Positions 1-5,352 of a DNA stretch of 6,003 nucleotides are shown piece after piece; the first letter of the stretch is position 1, and every line of letters starts with the position of its first letter. The stretch is from NCBI GenBank assembly GCA_036961445.1, contig JBALVO010000175.1:1-6003 (forward strand), read 5' to 3'. Origin of the DNA: JBALVO01 sp036961445. GTDB lineage: Bacteria > Pseudomonadota > Gammaproteobacteria > Pseudomonadales > Halieaceae. Below the pieces are notes generated by a model. That model searched no databases and was not told where the DNA came from. It saw nothing but the letters and a program-made list of their open reading frames with translations. A program made the position numbers and the translations under genes.

Positions 1-32
1 GTTACTGGAGGAAAATCTTCGACTACGAGGTC

Positions 33-70
33 TTACAAATCAGCTGCTCTACCTATTGAGCTACGCCAGG
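33..70 (-). pseudogene. 5' half of tRNA-Thr (anticodon UGU), broken after the anticodon loop
   Basis: Read on the minus strand from 70, the bases give a 7-nt acceptor arm (CCTGGCG), TA, a perfect D-stem (GCTC/GAGC) closing the loop AATAGGTA, the 5' anticodon strand GCTGA and the loop TTTGTAA. The anticodon TGT means threonine. The 3' anticodon strand should read TCAGC, but the next bases are GACCT, which do not pair. No convincing T-arm or complementary acceptor strand follows before the window edge; only a partial CTCCAG-like match occurs near base 10. The match therefore ends at tRNA position 38. The tRNA is non-functional as read. A junction left by a tyrosine recombinase, another rearrangement, or an assembly chimera would all explain it. 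Confidence 0.7.
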
Positions 71-91
71 CTTGATCAGATCGGGTCAAGC
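70..91 (+). repeat. 8-bp inverted repeat beside the tRNA 5' end
   Basis: GCTTGATC (70-77) and GGTCAAGC (84-91) can form an 8-bp stem including one T-G pair, with a 6-nt loop. It begins on the first base of the tRNA remnant. No T-tract follows, so it is not a standard terminator; its role is unknown. Confidence 0.35.
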
Positions 92-483
92 AGATACCTG
101 TCCCGTTTGGAGGGGTGCGATTGTAGATAAAGCGGTGTGGGGTATGGCTGAGTCGTTTAACCGGTTAGGGGATGGCAGATAGCTGATTCCACACATCGTC
201 GTCAGGACTGGCTGGCGTTGCCTCCCAAACTGCCCTGGAGTATGTCGTGCTGGTTTGTCTGCTGTTGCCTCGTAAGCGGTCATTTACCTGGTATCAGCAA
301 GCCCCGGGAAATGACTGCTTTGTGCGAAGGGACATTTGCCACCGCTGGACGGGTGATATAACGGCGGAGTCGCTCGCGCTTATCTTATTGATATCCTTCG
401 CAGTTCACCCCGGCGTGGAGTGAGAACCCGGTGGCCTTGGCCGGCCCTATCCAGGGCGTCTGCGGGGTTCGTGTGCCAGAACC
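92..483. other. Non-coding stretch, no gene seen
   Basis: Both strands were read. The short open frames here have no ribosome binding site, no recognisable motifs and compositions typical of chance frames in GC-rich DNA. No RNA gene, repeat array or mobile-element end was recognised. The stretch separates the leftward tRNA remnant from the rightward TPR gene, so it would hold divergent promoters if both were once active. Confidence 0.5.
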
Positions 484-514
484 TGGACATGCCGGGGCGA
501 AATTATACTATACT
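484..514 (+). promoter_or_regulatory. Possible sigma-70 type promoter of the TPR gene
   Basis: Two overlapping TATACT hexamers (504-509 and 509-514) resemble a -10 box. TGGACA at 484-489 is one base from the -35 consensus and lies 19 bp from the second hexamer, which is longer than the usual spacing. The site is about 32 bp upstream of the ATG at 546. This is motif evidence only. Confidence 0.3.
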
Positions 515-545
515 GCGGTAAACATAAACTTGGGCAGCCACGTTG

Positions 546-1910
546 ATGAAACCCGGTATCACCTTCGCTGTGAATACGGCTGGTGGCAAGGAGCCGCCAA
601 GTGATGGGTTGCCACAGTGGTGCATCCGCGCGAGGCCGGGCCTGCACTGCGGCGTGATTATCTGCGCCTGCCTGTGGCCCTGTAGTAACGCTGCCCGGGG
701 CCATCTACCGGAATTTTTCGGGCACGAATACGTGCGCGCCGAAGAGGACCCCGCTGCTGCCCCGGCAGCAGCGCCAGCCTCACAGGCGGCCCGGCCCGGG
801 CTTTCCGCGCCGGAAAGCCACTACAGCTTTAACCAGCAGGTCACGGACCGGGAAAAAGCCGGCGGACCCTATGCGCCGGGGCTGTGGGAACCACTGATCA
901 GCCTGGGGCTGTACTATCAGGGACTGGGCGATTACGCTGCGGCCCGCGACGCCTACCAACGGGCTCTGCATATTTCGCGCGTGAATGACGGCCTCAACAG
1001 TGAGCTGCAGATTCCCATTCTGCGGGAACTACTGACCATCTACCGTACAATGGGAGACTACAAGGCACTCGACGGTGCCTATATCTATTACAACCGCCTG
1101 CGCGTTCCCGGGACGCCCCCGTATGAACAACGAACAATAGACGACGCGCTGGAATACCTGCAATGGGAAAGAGAGGCCTACGCGCAGCGCACAGACGGCT
1201 TGCAGTTGCGGCACTTACTGCAGGCGTACCTCGTCAACGCGCGAATGCTAAGGGCAATGGCGGCGGAGCCGGATATTCGCTTTGATTGGTATCAGCAGAT
1301 AGCCCTGAGCCAATTGCAGAACCTCTACCTGTTACTGGGGGCCGACCCTGTACTGCAGGCACCGTCGGGAGGCACCGGGGGCACGGGCGGCAGCGACGCT
1401 ATAGTGGATATGCATGTCTCGTCACTGCAACATGGCGCCTTTATCAAGGGCAAACACCTTTTGCGGGACCTCGTCGACAGGGCACACAATAGCCCTCCCA
1501 GGGAAATGGCCGCAGTGCGCCTGGAGCTAGGTGACTGGTATCAGTGGAATGGAGAATACCGCGGGGCCGGTCGCGAATATGCTGAGGTAGTGAGTATCCT
1601 GCGCAACGCGAACGAGGAACAGTTGCTGGAGCAATGGCTCGCCCAACCAATGGAACTGCCCGATGAACAAAGCCTGTGGCAGCAAAACCGAGCTAGCGCC
1701 GGGCAGGAGCAGGTTGTAGTTGCACGCTACAAAGTGTCCGCACGCGGAGAGATCAGCAACATCAATGTCAGCACAAGTGGCGAGGATGATAGCGGTTCCG
1801 CGCGACGCATCAAGTCCATGTTACTCGATACCCACTTTCGCCCACGCTTCAGCCAAGGCAAGGCCGAGCGCTCCGGGGAGGTCATTCGGCGCTACCGCCT
1901 GCTGCAGTAG
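546..1910 (+). CDS. TPR-repeat protein with TonB-like C-terminal domain, probably exported
   Basis: The protein is about 454 aa. It has an export-type segment near residues 29-50 (arginines, then a hydrophobic, Cys-rich stretch ending SNAARG), an Ala/Pro low-complexity stretch (about 69-85), TPR-like helix pairs at about 112-146 (GLYYQGLGDYAAARDAYQRA) and 155-187, a Gly-rich linker (about 273-283), another TPR-like unit (about 325-352), and a C-terminal 60 residues resembling the TonB C-terminal fold (RYKVSARGEISNI, then FRPRF). Proteins of this type are usually periplasmic or envelope scaffolds; the exact role is not known. The start is uncertain. ATG 546 puts about 28 residues before the export segment and has a poor ribosome site. 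TTG 609 would give a normal signal peptide of about 28 aa, but AAGGAG (588-593) lies 15 nt from it. The gene stands alone on the plus strand and ends with TAG. Confidence 0.75.
   Translation: MKPGITFAVNTAGGKEPPSDGLPQWCIRARPGLHCGVIICACLWPCSNAARGHLPEFFGHEYVRAEEDPAAAPAAAPASQAARPGLSAPESHYSFNQQVTDREKAGGPYAPGLWEPLISLGLYYQGLGDYAAARDAYQRALHISRVNDGLNSELQIPILRELLTIYRTMGDYKALDGAYIYYNRLRVPGTPPYEQRTIDDALEYLQWEREAYAQRTDGLQLRHLLQAYLVNARMLRAMAAEPDIRFDWYQQIALSQLQNLYLLLGADPVLQAPSGGTGGTGGSDAIVDMHVSSLQHGAFIKGKHLLRDLVDRAHNSPPREMAAVRLELGDWYQWNGEYRGAGREYAEVVSILRNANEEQLLEQWLAQPMELPDEQSLWQQNRASAGQEQVVVARYKVSARGEISNINVSTSGEDDSGSARRIKSMLLDTHFRPRFSQGKAERSGEVIRRYRLLQ
588..611 (+). promoter_or_regulatory. Shine-Dalgarno AAGGAG inside the annotated 5' end; alternative start region
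   Basis: AAGGAG at 588-593 sits 7 nt before GTG (601) and 10 nt before ATG (604), but both are out of frame with the TPR protein and their frame closes at 655-657. The only nearby in-frame start is TTG 609, with a 15-nt spacing. Either TTG 609 is used despite the spacing, or the site is accidental. It matters because a start here would give a signal peptide of normal length. Confidence 0.3.
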
Positions 1911-1942
1911 ACCCGGCCAGACACAGCCAGCCTCGCGGACAC

Positions 1943-2033
1943 GATGGACTATATGAAACCGTCCATTAAATCAGGGCAAAAACACTTCAGGGACTATAAA
2001 GCTTGCATAAATGGCCTGGCGGTTTGTTCGCCA
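1943..2033. other. Two weak hairpins in the convergent gap 1911-2124
   Basis: ATGGAC (1944-1949) pairs with GTCCAT (1961-1966), loop 11. TGGCG (2017-2021) pairs with CGCCA (2029-2033), loop 7. They lie between the end of the TPR gene and the end of the oppositely oriented methyltransferase gene, where terminators are expected. Neither has a clean U-tract, so calling them terminators is tentative. No gene is seen in the 214-bp gap. Confidence 0.25.
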
Positions 2034-2102
2034 AGTCCAATTTAATGCAGATGTTGGGTGCTCTTGCACATCATAAAAACAAACCATTCCCAACCACAAA
2101 GT

Positions 2103-2115
2103 CAACTCGGAGTTG
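2103..2115. repeat. 13-bp palindrome CAACTCGGAGTTG
   Basis: Perfect 6+1+6 inverted repeat, 9 bp past the stop codon of the methyltransferase gene. Its loop is a single base, so it is a better fit to a protein-binding palindrome or chance than to an RNA terminator. Confidence 0.3.
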
Positions 2116-2124
2116 CGAGGACTC

Positions 2125-2844
2125 TCAGTATATCCCCGGAATCAACCGATAACGCACGCGCCGCGCATATTCTCGATAGCCCGGCAATTCTTCCTGGAGA
2201 GTCTGGTCTTCCAGTCCGGTTCTGATCACCGCGATGATCAGCGCCACAGCCGCTGGAATAAGTGTCCACACCGAGCCGAATGCAAGAACAATACCCAGCA
2301 GTGGCGGAATGTTTCCGGCATAACCGGGGTGCCGAACAATCCGGTACGGGCCACTGTCACACACCACATGCCCCCTATCCAACTGAATGCGCACCACGCT
2401 GAAGAAAAAGCGGTTCTCTGCCAATGCCCACGCAGCGAAAGCGTACCCTAGCGTAATCAAGATGAAGCCAATCACGATTAGCCATAGCGGAAATACCGGG
2501 GACCAGCCATAGCGATGATCCAGCCCTGCTACTATGACCATTGGAAACCCTAAACTCAGCGCCATTAGTGGAGCAAGCACCTTGTCCCAGGCTTTCGCGC
2601 TTTTGAAATTCTCGATGCTTTGTCGTTCGGCCAACAACCCAGGATGCCGCCTCTCCGCCCAAATTCGCCCCCCTATGCCGGCGGCAAAGATCAGCAGCGA
2701 ATACAGCCACGCCTGCCACCAACCGAAATCCCCACCGCATACAAATAAAACCAGTGGGATAAAGAGATACACCACAATTAATCTTATCCACTGGCGAGGG
2801 AGCTCTGTTTGAACTGACTTTTGATTAACTGTCTTTGATGACAT
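2125..2844 (-). CDS. Integral membrane methyltransferase, isoprenylcysteine/phospholipid methyltransferase (ICMT/PEMT) type
   Basis: A 239-aa membrane protein with about five hydrophobic segments (about 20-38, 43-62, 88-108, 117-141, 178-207). Its C-terminal half has the hallmark of the ICMT/PEMT superfamily: GPYRIVRHPGYAGN at 165-178, then a cytoplasmic tail with RTGLEDQTLQEELPGY and YREYARRVRYRLIP, which form the SAM-binding region and the conserved acidic/Tyr-rich end. Family members transfer methyl groups from SAM to lipid-like or thiol substrates at the membrane. Bacterial members are mostly uncharacterised, so the substrate is unknown. ATG 2844 is chosen because GGAG (2851-2854) lies 6 nt upstream; a TTG four codons earlier overlaps that site. 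It follows the 172-aa gene by 43 bp on the same strand, a likely operon partner. It appears full length and intact. Confidence 0.88.
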   Translation of the reverse strand: MSSKTVNQKSVQTELPRQWIRLIVVYLFIPLVLFVCGGDFGWWQAWLYSLLIFAAGIGGRIWAERRHPGLLAERQSIENFKSAKAWDKVLAPLMALSLGFPMVIVAGLDHRYGWSPVFPLWLIVIGFILITLGYAFAAWALAENRFFFSVVRIQLDRGHVVCDSGPYRIVRHPGYAGNIPPLLGIVLAFGSVWTLIPAAVALIIAVIRTGLEDQTLQEELPGYREYARRVRYRLIPGIY

Positions 2845-2887
2845 GCTCTTCTCCAAAAGTAGGCGATATTTATTAATAGCCCAACAG

Positions 2888-3406
2888 TCAGTCCAACGCG
2901 CCTTGTTTCTGCGTCATCTGCGATATGGGAACTATTTTACAGTTCTCAAAGGAAATGTTACCTGGTAAATCGAACCTTGTTTGTGCGTTCATGATGCCGG
3001 CAACCTCCATGCCTTCTATCAATTTGCAGTCGGTTGATTTGAGTGCCTCGCGTACCGTTTCTGCAGCTGAGTCGCAGCCCAATACTAGTACAGCATCATA
3101 TTGTTCCGCGTATTTCTGCAGCTTCTTTCGTTTTCCTGAAGTCCACATACACATAAAAAATTCGTGAGTCGGAGCACTCTTGAAGACTTTTGTTTTCACT
3201 CCACTTTCCTGTAATCGGGATTGCAGTGTCGTGATGTACTCTTCGTAAGGGCCGGATTTGAGAAAGCTTTTAAATAGCTGAATGAAGGGCTTCTTTTCTC
3301 GCACCGATACAGTCACCGCAGGACACATATAGCAGGGCATTATCAAAGCGGAACTCAGTCCTGCGCCCTCAGAAACGACGTCTCGGTCATTGAAATGGAT
3401 CGGCAT
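2888..3406 (-). CDS. Conserved-looking 172-aa protein of unknown function, cysteine-containing
   Basis: I do not recognise this family with confidence. The product is soluble, with no signal peptide or membrane span. Cys residues are at 25, 28, 86, 111, 127 and 156. C25-Y-M-C28-P looks like a redox or metal-binding pair; Cys86 (FMCMWTSG) and Cys111 (VLVLGCDSA) lie in motif-like stretches. Residues 104-116 (DAVLVLGCDSAAE) read as a beta-strand plus turn, as in Rossmann-like or cofactor-binding folds, and EGMEVAGIMNAQ (131-142) looks conserved. Translation looks real: GGAG at 3416-3419 is 9 nt before ATG 3406, and the frame is free of stops in AT-richer DNA. It heads a probable two-gene unit with the membrane methyltransferase. 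A redox, metal-handling or methyl-transfer accessory role is possible but not shown. Its base composition is more AT-rich than the TPR gene, which would fit transfer. Confidence 0.7.
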   Translation of the reverse strand: MPIHFNDRDVVSEGAGLSSALIMPCYMCPAVTVSVREKKPFIQLFKSFLKSGPYEEYITTLQSRLQESGVKTKVFKSAPTHEFFMCMWTSGKRKKLQKYAEQYDAVLVLGCDSAAETVREALKSTDCKLIEGMEVAGIMNAQTRFDLPGNISFENCKIVPISQMTQKQGALD

Positions 3407-3433
3407 TTATCTACTCTCCAAACATCATCCTTT

Positions 3434-3476
3434 CGTTGGGCCTAACGTTGAACTATACAGCGCTGTGTAATTGAAC
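3434..3476. promoter_or_regulatory. Palindrome cluster upstream of the 172-aa gene, possible operator
   Basis: CGTTGGGCCTAACG (3434-3447) is a 14-bp palindrome with a single G/T mismatch pair. ACAGCGCTGT (3457-3466) is a perfect 10-bp palindrome, and TTGAAC occurs as direct repeats on either side of it (3448-3453 and 3471-3476). They sit 28-70 bp upstream of ATG 3406, a normal place for a regulator to bind. No regulator is identified. Confidence 0.35.
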
Positions 3477-3519
3477 AACCAGATTGCCAGTGTTCATGTG
3501 GGCCTGCTCGTAAATTTAC

Positions 3520-3568
3520 TGCAGACGTCGAATACAGTGTAGACAAAATGTCTCAATGTAGGCGAAAT
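3520..3568. repeat. Triple direct repeat, period 18-19 bp
   Basis: TGTAGACAAAAT (3538-3549) and TGTAGGCGAAAT (3557-3568) differ at two of twelve positions. TGCAGACGTCGAAT (3520-3533) is a looser third copy. Repeat starts are 18 and 19 bp apart, about two helical turns. Such arrays occur at the ends of some insertion sequences and as binding sites for regulators or initiators. No transposase is seen in the window. Confidence 0.4.
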
Positions 3569-3630
3569 CGGCTGCATTTAGCTTCAAGATGTGAACGGTG
3601 AAAACTTCCGCTATCACCTCAAAGGCGACA

Positions 3631-4107
3631 TTAGAAAAGCCACAAATAAGTCATTTTTAGGGCCTGCTTTGTGCCAGGGGCGGTCATAGCGACAAAACCG
3701 CTAAACCCGGTTTCGTCGGTTTCGGTAGTGCCTACTTGGTGGGCTGTCGGGGTTTCTGGCTGCTCCATAATATAAGGATCCTGAGCCAGGAGCTGAGGAA
3801 AGAAGCCGTAACCGTCAGAATGGTCGGCTATCACGACCCAGTCCAGCGGCCGACTCTATTTGGCCTGGAGTCCCGAAGACGAAGTAACTTCTTCACCGCG
3901 AGCAAAACGATAAGCCGGCTCCAATCCCAACTTGCTACCCCAGGCACCGGCATCCATGGAGAGTGAGGTATGCAAGTGAGGGTCGCCAAAATAGACCTGA
4001 ACAGGATGTTTGACAGCAGGAGCATAGTAATCATCGGCCGCGTGTGCGGATGAAACTAACAGGAAGCCCGTCTCGGACGATAACGCTGTCTTCATATGCT
4101 TGTTCAT
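3631..4107 (-). pseudogene. DUF3604 family gene remnant: in-frame amber codon and C-terminal truncation
   Basis: The first 83 codons give an export-type N-terminus (about 1-23, ending SSAHA before ADD), then the DUF3604/PHP-like metal-binding start YFGDPHLHTSLS (39-50) and RFARGEEVTSS. Codon 84 (3858-3856) is TAG. The same frame continues with SRPLDWVVIADHSDGYGFF, which is clearly the next piece of the family, so this is a point nonsense mutation and not a frameshift; a Leu codon (TTG to TAG) is the likely ancestor. Family resemblance stops around codon 116 (about 3760). The following 43 codons are unlike the family and end at 3631, while full-length members are several hundred residues long. 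GDPHLHT has Pro where I expect Leu next to the metal-binding HxH, another sign of decay. The start is supported by GAGG (4116-4119) 8 nt before ATG 4107. The enzymatic role of the family is poorly defined. Confidence 0.8.
3691..3717. repeat. 10-bp imperfect hairpin plus GGTTTCG direct repeat
   Basis: GACAAAACCG (3691-3700) pairs with CGGTTTCGTC (3708-3717) with a single mismatch and a 7-nt loop. GGTTTCG occurs at 3709-3715 and again at 3718-3724. The hairpin lies in the unrecognised tail past the DUF3604 breakpoint. It could belong to a small repeat element; there is no U-tract for a standard terminator. Confidence 0.35.
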
Positions 4108-4182
4108 TCGCCTTACCTCTAGGTCTGAGAAATATCCTGGCGGCTTTTTATCTGGCGAAGTTAATTTTTCGTACTCACGCGA

Positions 4183-5106
4183 TCACCTGTGCTGTCCCGA
4201 GTCTCGATCATCATGCTCATCAAGCCAACTCACGAGCAGCTGGTTCACGCGGTCAGGATTCTCCAACTGGGGGAAATGCGAGGTATTCTCCACCATTTGC
4301 AGAGAAAGACCATCGCGAAAGCGCCTGACACTGATCTGCTCCCACGCGATGCCCGGAATGCATTGATCGTGCTCTCCCCGAAGGGCTAGAGTCGGGATCT
4401 CAATATTGCTCCTGAACATGGACCTGAACTTGAATGACTCAGCGTTCAGTCCAAAAATGGAGTTTCGGTAGTATCCAAGGGCACCTCGCAATGCTCCGGG
4501 CTCTGCCAGCGTCTTCTTCACCGATGTGACTCGGTCGTCATAGTCTTTCCAGGGAGGGCACCATGTGCGGTAGAGCATGTCGATAAAGCGAAAATCATTT
4601 CGACCGATGAAGTATTCGGCGAGCCACCAGAACTGAAAAAGAGTTATGTACCAGGCGTTTATCGTGTAGCCCGGGCAGCGCAGGAGCGTACGCAACAGGC
4701 TGATATTGTATGGAAGGCAGATGGTCGTAAGTGATTTCAACAGATCCGGGCGCTTGGCGGCGATCAGGTAGGCCGTCGCCCCGCCCCAGTCATGACCGAC
4801 AAGGTGACACTTCGTTTGTCCGTGCTCGCGCTGAAGTTCCTCAATTAACGAAATTAGCGCGTCGCACGCGAACACAGGTGATGTTCGGCCTGACGGATGC
4901 TGAACTCCCGGTGTGAGGCCGGGCAACATTGGACAGACTATCCTGTATCCAGCATCGACGACCGGGCCAATCTGATGTTGGAAGGTCTCATAATTGTCCG
5001 GAAATCCATGCAGGCAGACGACCAGCGAGCCCTCTCCCGCTTCAATGACGGGATGCTCATACTGGTCTGCTTTGATTGACCTCTTGATCGCACGGTTCGT
5101 TAGCAA
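4183..5106 (-). CDS. Alpha/beta hydrolase, epoxide hydrolase type
   Basis: A 307-aa cytoplasmic alpha/beta-hydrolase. HGFPDN (33-38) is the oxyanion-hole motif of epoxide hydrolases. GHDWGG (104-109) is the nucleophile elbow with Asp106, so the enzyme would form an ester intermediate as epoxide hydrolases and haloalkane dehalogenases do. The second acid is probably Asp247 (GEHDQC) and the base His277 (SHFPQLENP). The cap region has Tyr153 (AWYITLFQFWW) and Tyr212/213 (GYYRNS), placed like the ring-opening tyrosines, which favours epoxide hydrolase over haloalkane dehalogenase. Expected reaction: epoxide plus water gives a vicinal diol. No upstream in-frame ATG exists; TTG 5106 is chosen for the GGAG 8 nt upstream. 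The SDR/halohydrin-dehalogenase-like gene lies 246 bp upstream on the same strand and the DUF3604 remnant starts 75 bp downstream. Substrate is unknown. Confidence 0.88.
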   Translation of the reverse strand: MLTNRAIKRSIKADQYEHPVIEAGEGSLVVCLHGFPDNYETFQHQIGPVVDAGYRIVCPMLPGLTPGVQHPSGRTSPVFACDALISLIEELQREHGQTKCHLVGHDWGGATAYLIAAKRPDLLKSLTTICLPYNISLLRTLLRCPGYTINAWYITLFQFWWLAEYFIGRNDFRFIDMLYRTWCPPWKDYDDRVTSVKKTLAEPGALRGALGYYRNSIFGLNAESFKFRSMFRSNIEIPTLALRGEHDQCIPGIAWEQISVRRFRDGLSLQMVENTSHFPQLENPDRVNQLLVSWLDEHDDRDSGQHR

Positions 5107-5114
5107 CTTTCCGA

Positions 5115-5118
5115 CTCC
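5115..5118 (-). promoter_or_regulatory. Ribosome binding site GGAG deciding the TTG start of the hydrolase
   Basis: GGAG ends 8 nt before TTG 5106, the ideal spacing. The overlapping ATG (5120) is out of frame and its frame closes at 5102-5100 inside the hydrolase start, which might couple translation. Confidence 0.55.
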
Positions 5119-5151
5119 ATAACCTGATTTCTGTAGGCGCAGTTGTTTGCG

Positions 5152-5175
5152 TCACATCTGCCTTGCCCGGGACAT
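5152..5175 (-). other. Orphan start: strong Shine-Dalgarno and ATG with only 7 codons
   Basis: GGGAGGTACCAC precedes ATG 5175 with ideal spacing, but the frame (MSRARQM) stops at TGA 5154-5152. It could be the cut-off beginning of a lost gene, a leader peptide for the hydrolase, or chance. Confidence 0.25.
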
Positions 5176-5223
5176 GTGGTACCTCCCGGAAAAATGATGC
5201 GTTCAATGTCCGGGGCAGCCTCC

Positions 5224-5311
5224 GGCCACTGGCCGCTCGATCGCGAGATTAAACCCCAATATCGTCAATCGCCCCGCATGGTGTTTATGGCGACGCGAGT
5301 ATGCTCGATCG
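5224..5311. repeat. Palindrome GGCCACTGGCC and 9-bp direct repeat GCTCGATCG
   Basis: GGCCACTGGCC (5224-5234) is a 5+1+5 inverted repeat. GCTCGATCG occurs at 5235-5243 and 5303-5311. Both lie in the gap between the SDR and hydrolase genes. They might be operator-like or RNA hairpins between cistrons; no function is shown. Confidence 0.25.
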
Positions 5312-5352
5312 ATACCGTCATTATTGCCCTCCGGCGTTTGAGCCTATGAGAG

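Larger units (their letters stand above)
3407..3630. other. Non-coding, repeat-bearing gap upstream of the 172-aa gene
   Basis: No supported gene on either strand. Together with the unrecognised tail of the DUF3604 remnant (3631-3760) this is more than 300 bp without an intact gene. It contains palindromes at 3434-3447 and 3457-3466 and a triple direct repeat at 3520-3568, each listed separately. The promoter of the 172-aa gene should lie here; no clear -35/-10 pair was picked out. Confidence 0.5.
5100..5321 (-). pseudogene. Stop-interrupted small reading frame between the SDR and hydrolase genes
   Basis: GGAGGG lies 5 nt before ATG 5321, a good start signal. The frame gives 18 residues (MTVSIEHTRVAINTMRGD), a TGA at 5267-5265, and then 54 further sense codons in the same frame to TAA 5102-5100, overlapping the hydrolase start. 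The downstream part reads RYWGLISRSSGQ and later contains four Cys. I recognise no family. It may be the relic of a small gene disabled by one nonsense change, or an accidental open stretch; 54 open codons in GC-rich DNA are not strong evidence. Confidence 0.25.

Noticed and set aside
1..40. Group I intron in the tRNA anticodon loop
   Set aside because: No guide sequence complementary to the 5' exon is seen, and too little sequence lies before the window edge to show intron structure.
86..283. Minus-strand 65-aa frame
   Set aside because: No ribosome site or recognisable protein features; ordinary chance frame in non-coding DNA.
447..704. Minus-strand 85-aa frame over the TPR promoter and 5' end
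   Set aside because: It overlaps the start of the TPR gene, has low-complexity composition and no start signal.
2113..2812. Plus-strand open frames opposite the methyltransferase gene
   Set aside because: They lie antisense to a well-supported membrane protein, lack motifs and have no good ribosome sites.
2879..3446. The 172-aa gene as an integron cassette, bracketed by GTTAGGC and GTTGGGC on the minus strand
   Set aside because: The downstream heptamer has no R''-type partner or fold-back structure upstream of it, the upstream site pairs poorly, and such degenerate heptamers are expected by chance.
3831..3858. Frameshift between two DUF3604 fragments
   Set aside because: The two pieces are in the same frame (start offset of 273 bases, divisible by 3). 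A TAG codon separates them, so it is a nonsense change, not a frameshift.
5265..5267. TGA as a selenocysteine codon in the small frame between the enzyme genes
   Set aside because: No bacterial SECIS-like hairpin was recognised directly after the TGA, no known selenoprotein motif is present, and the frame itself is unsupported.
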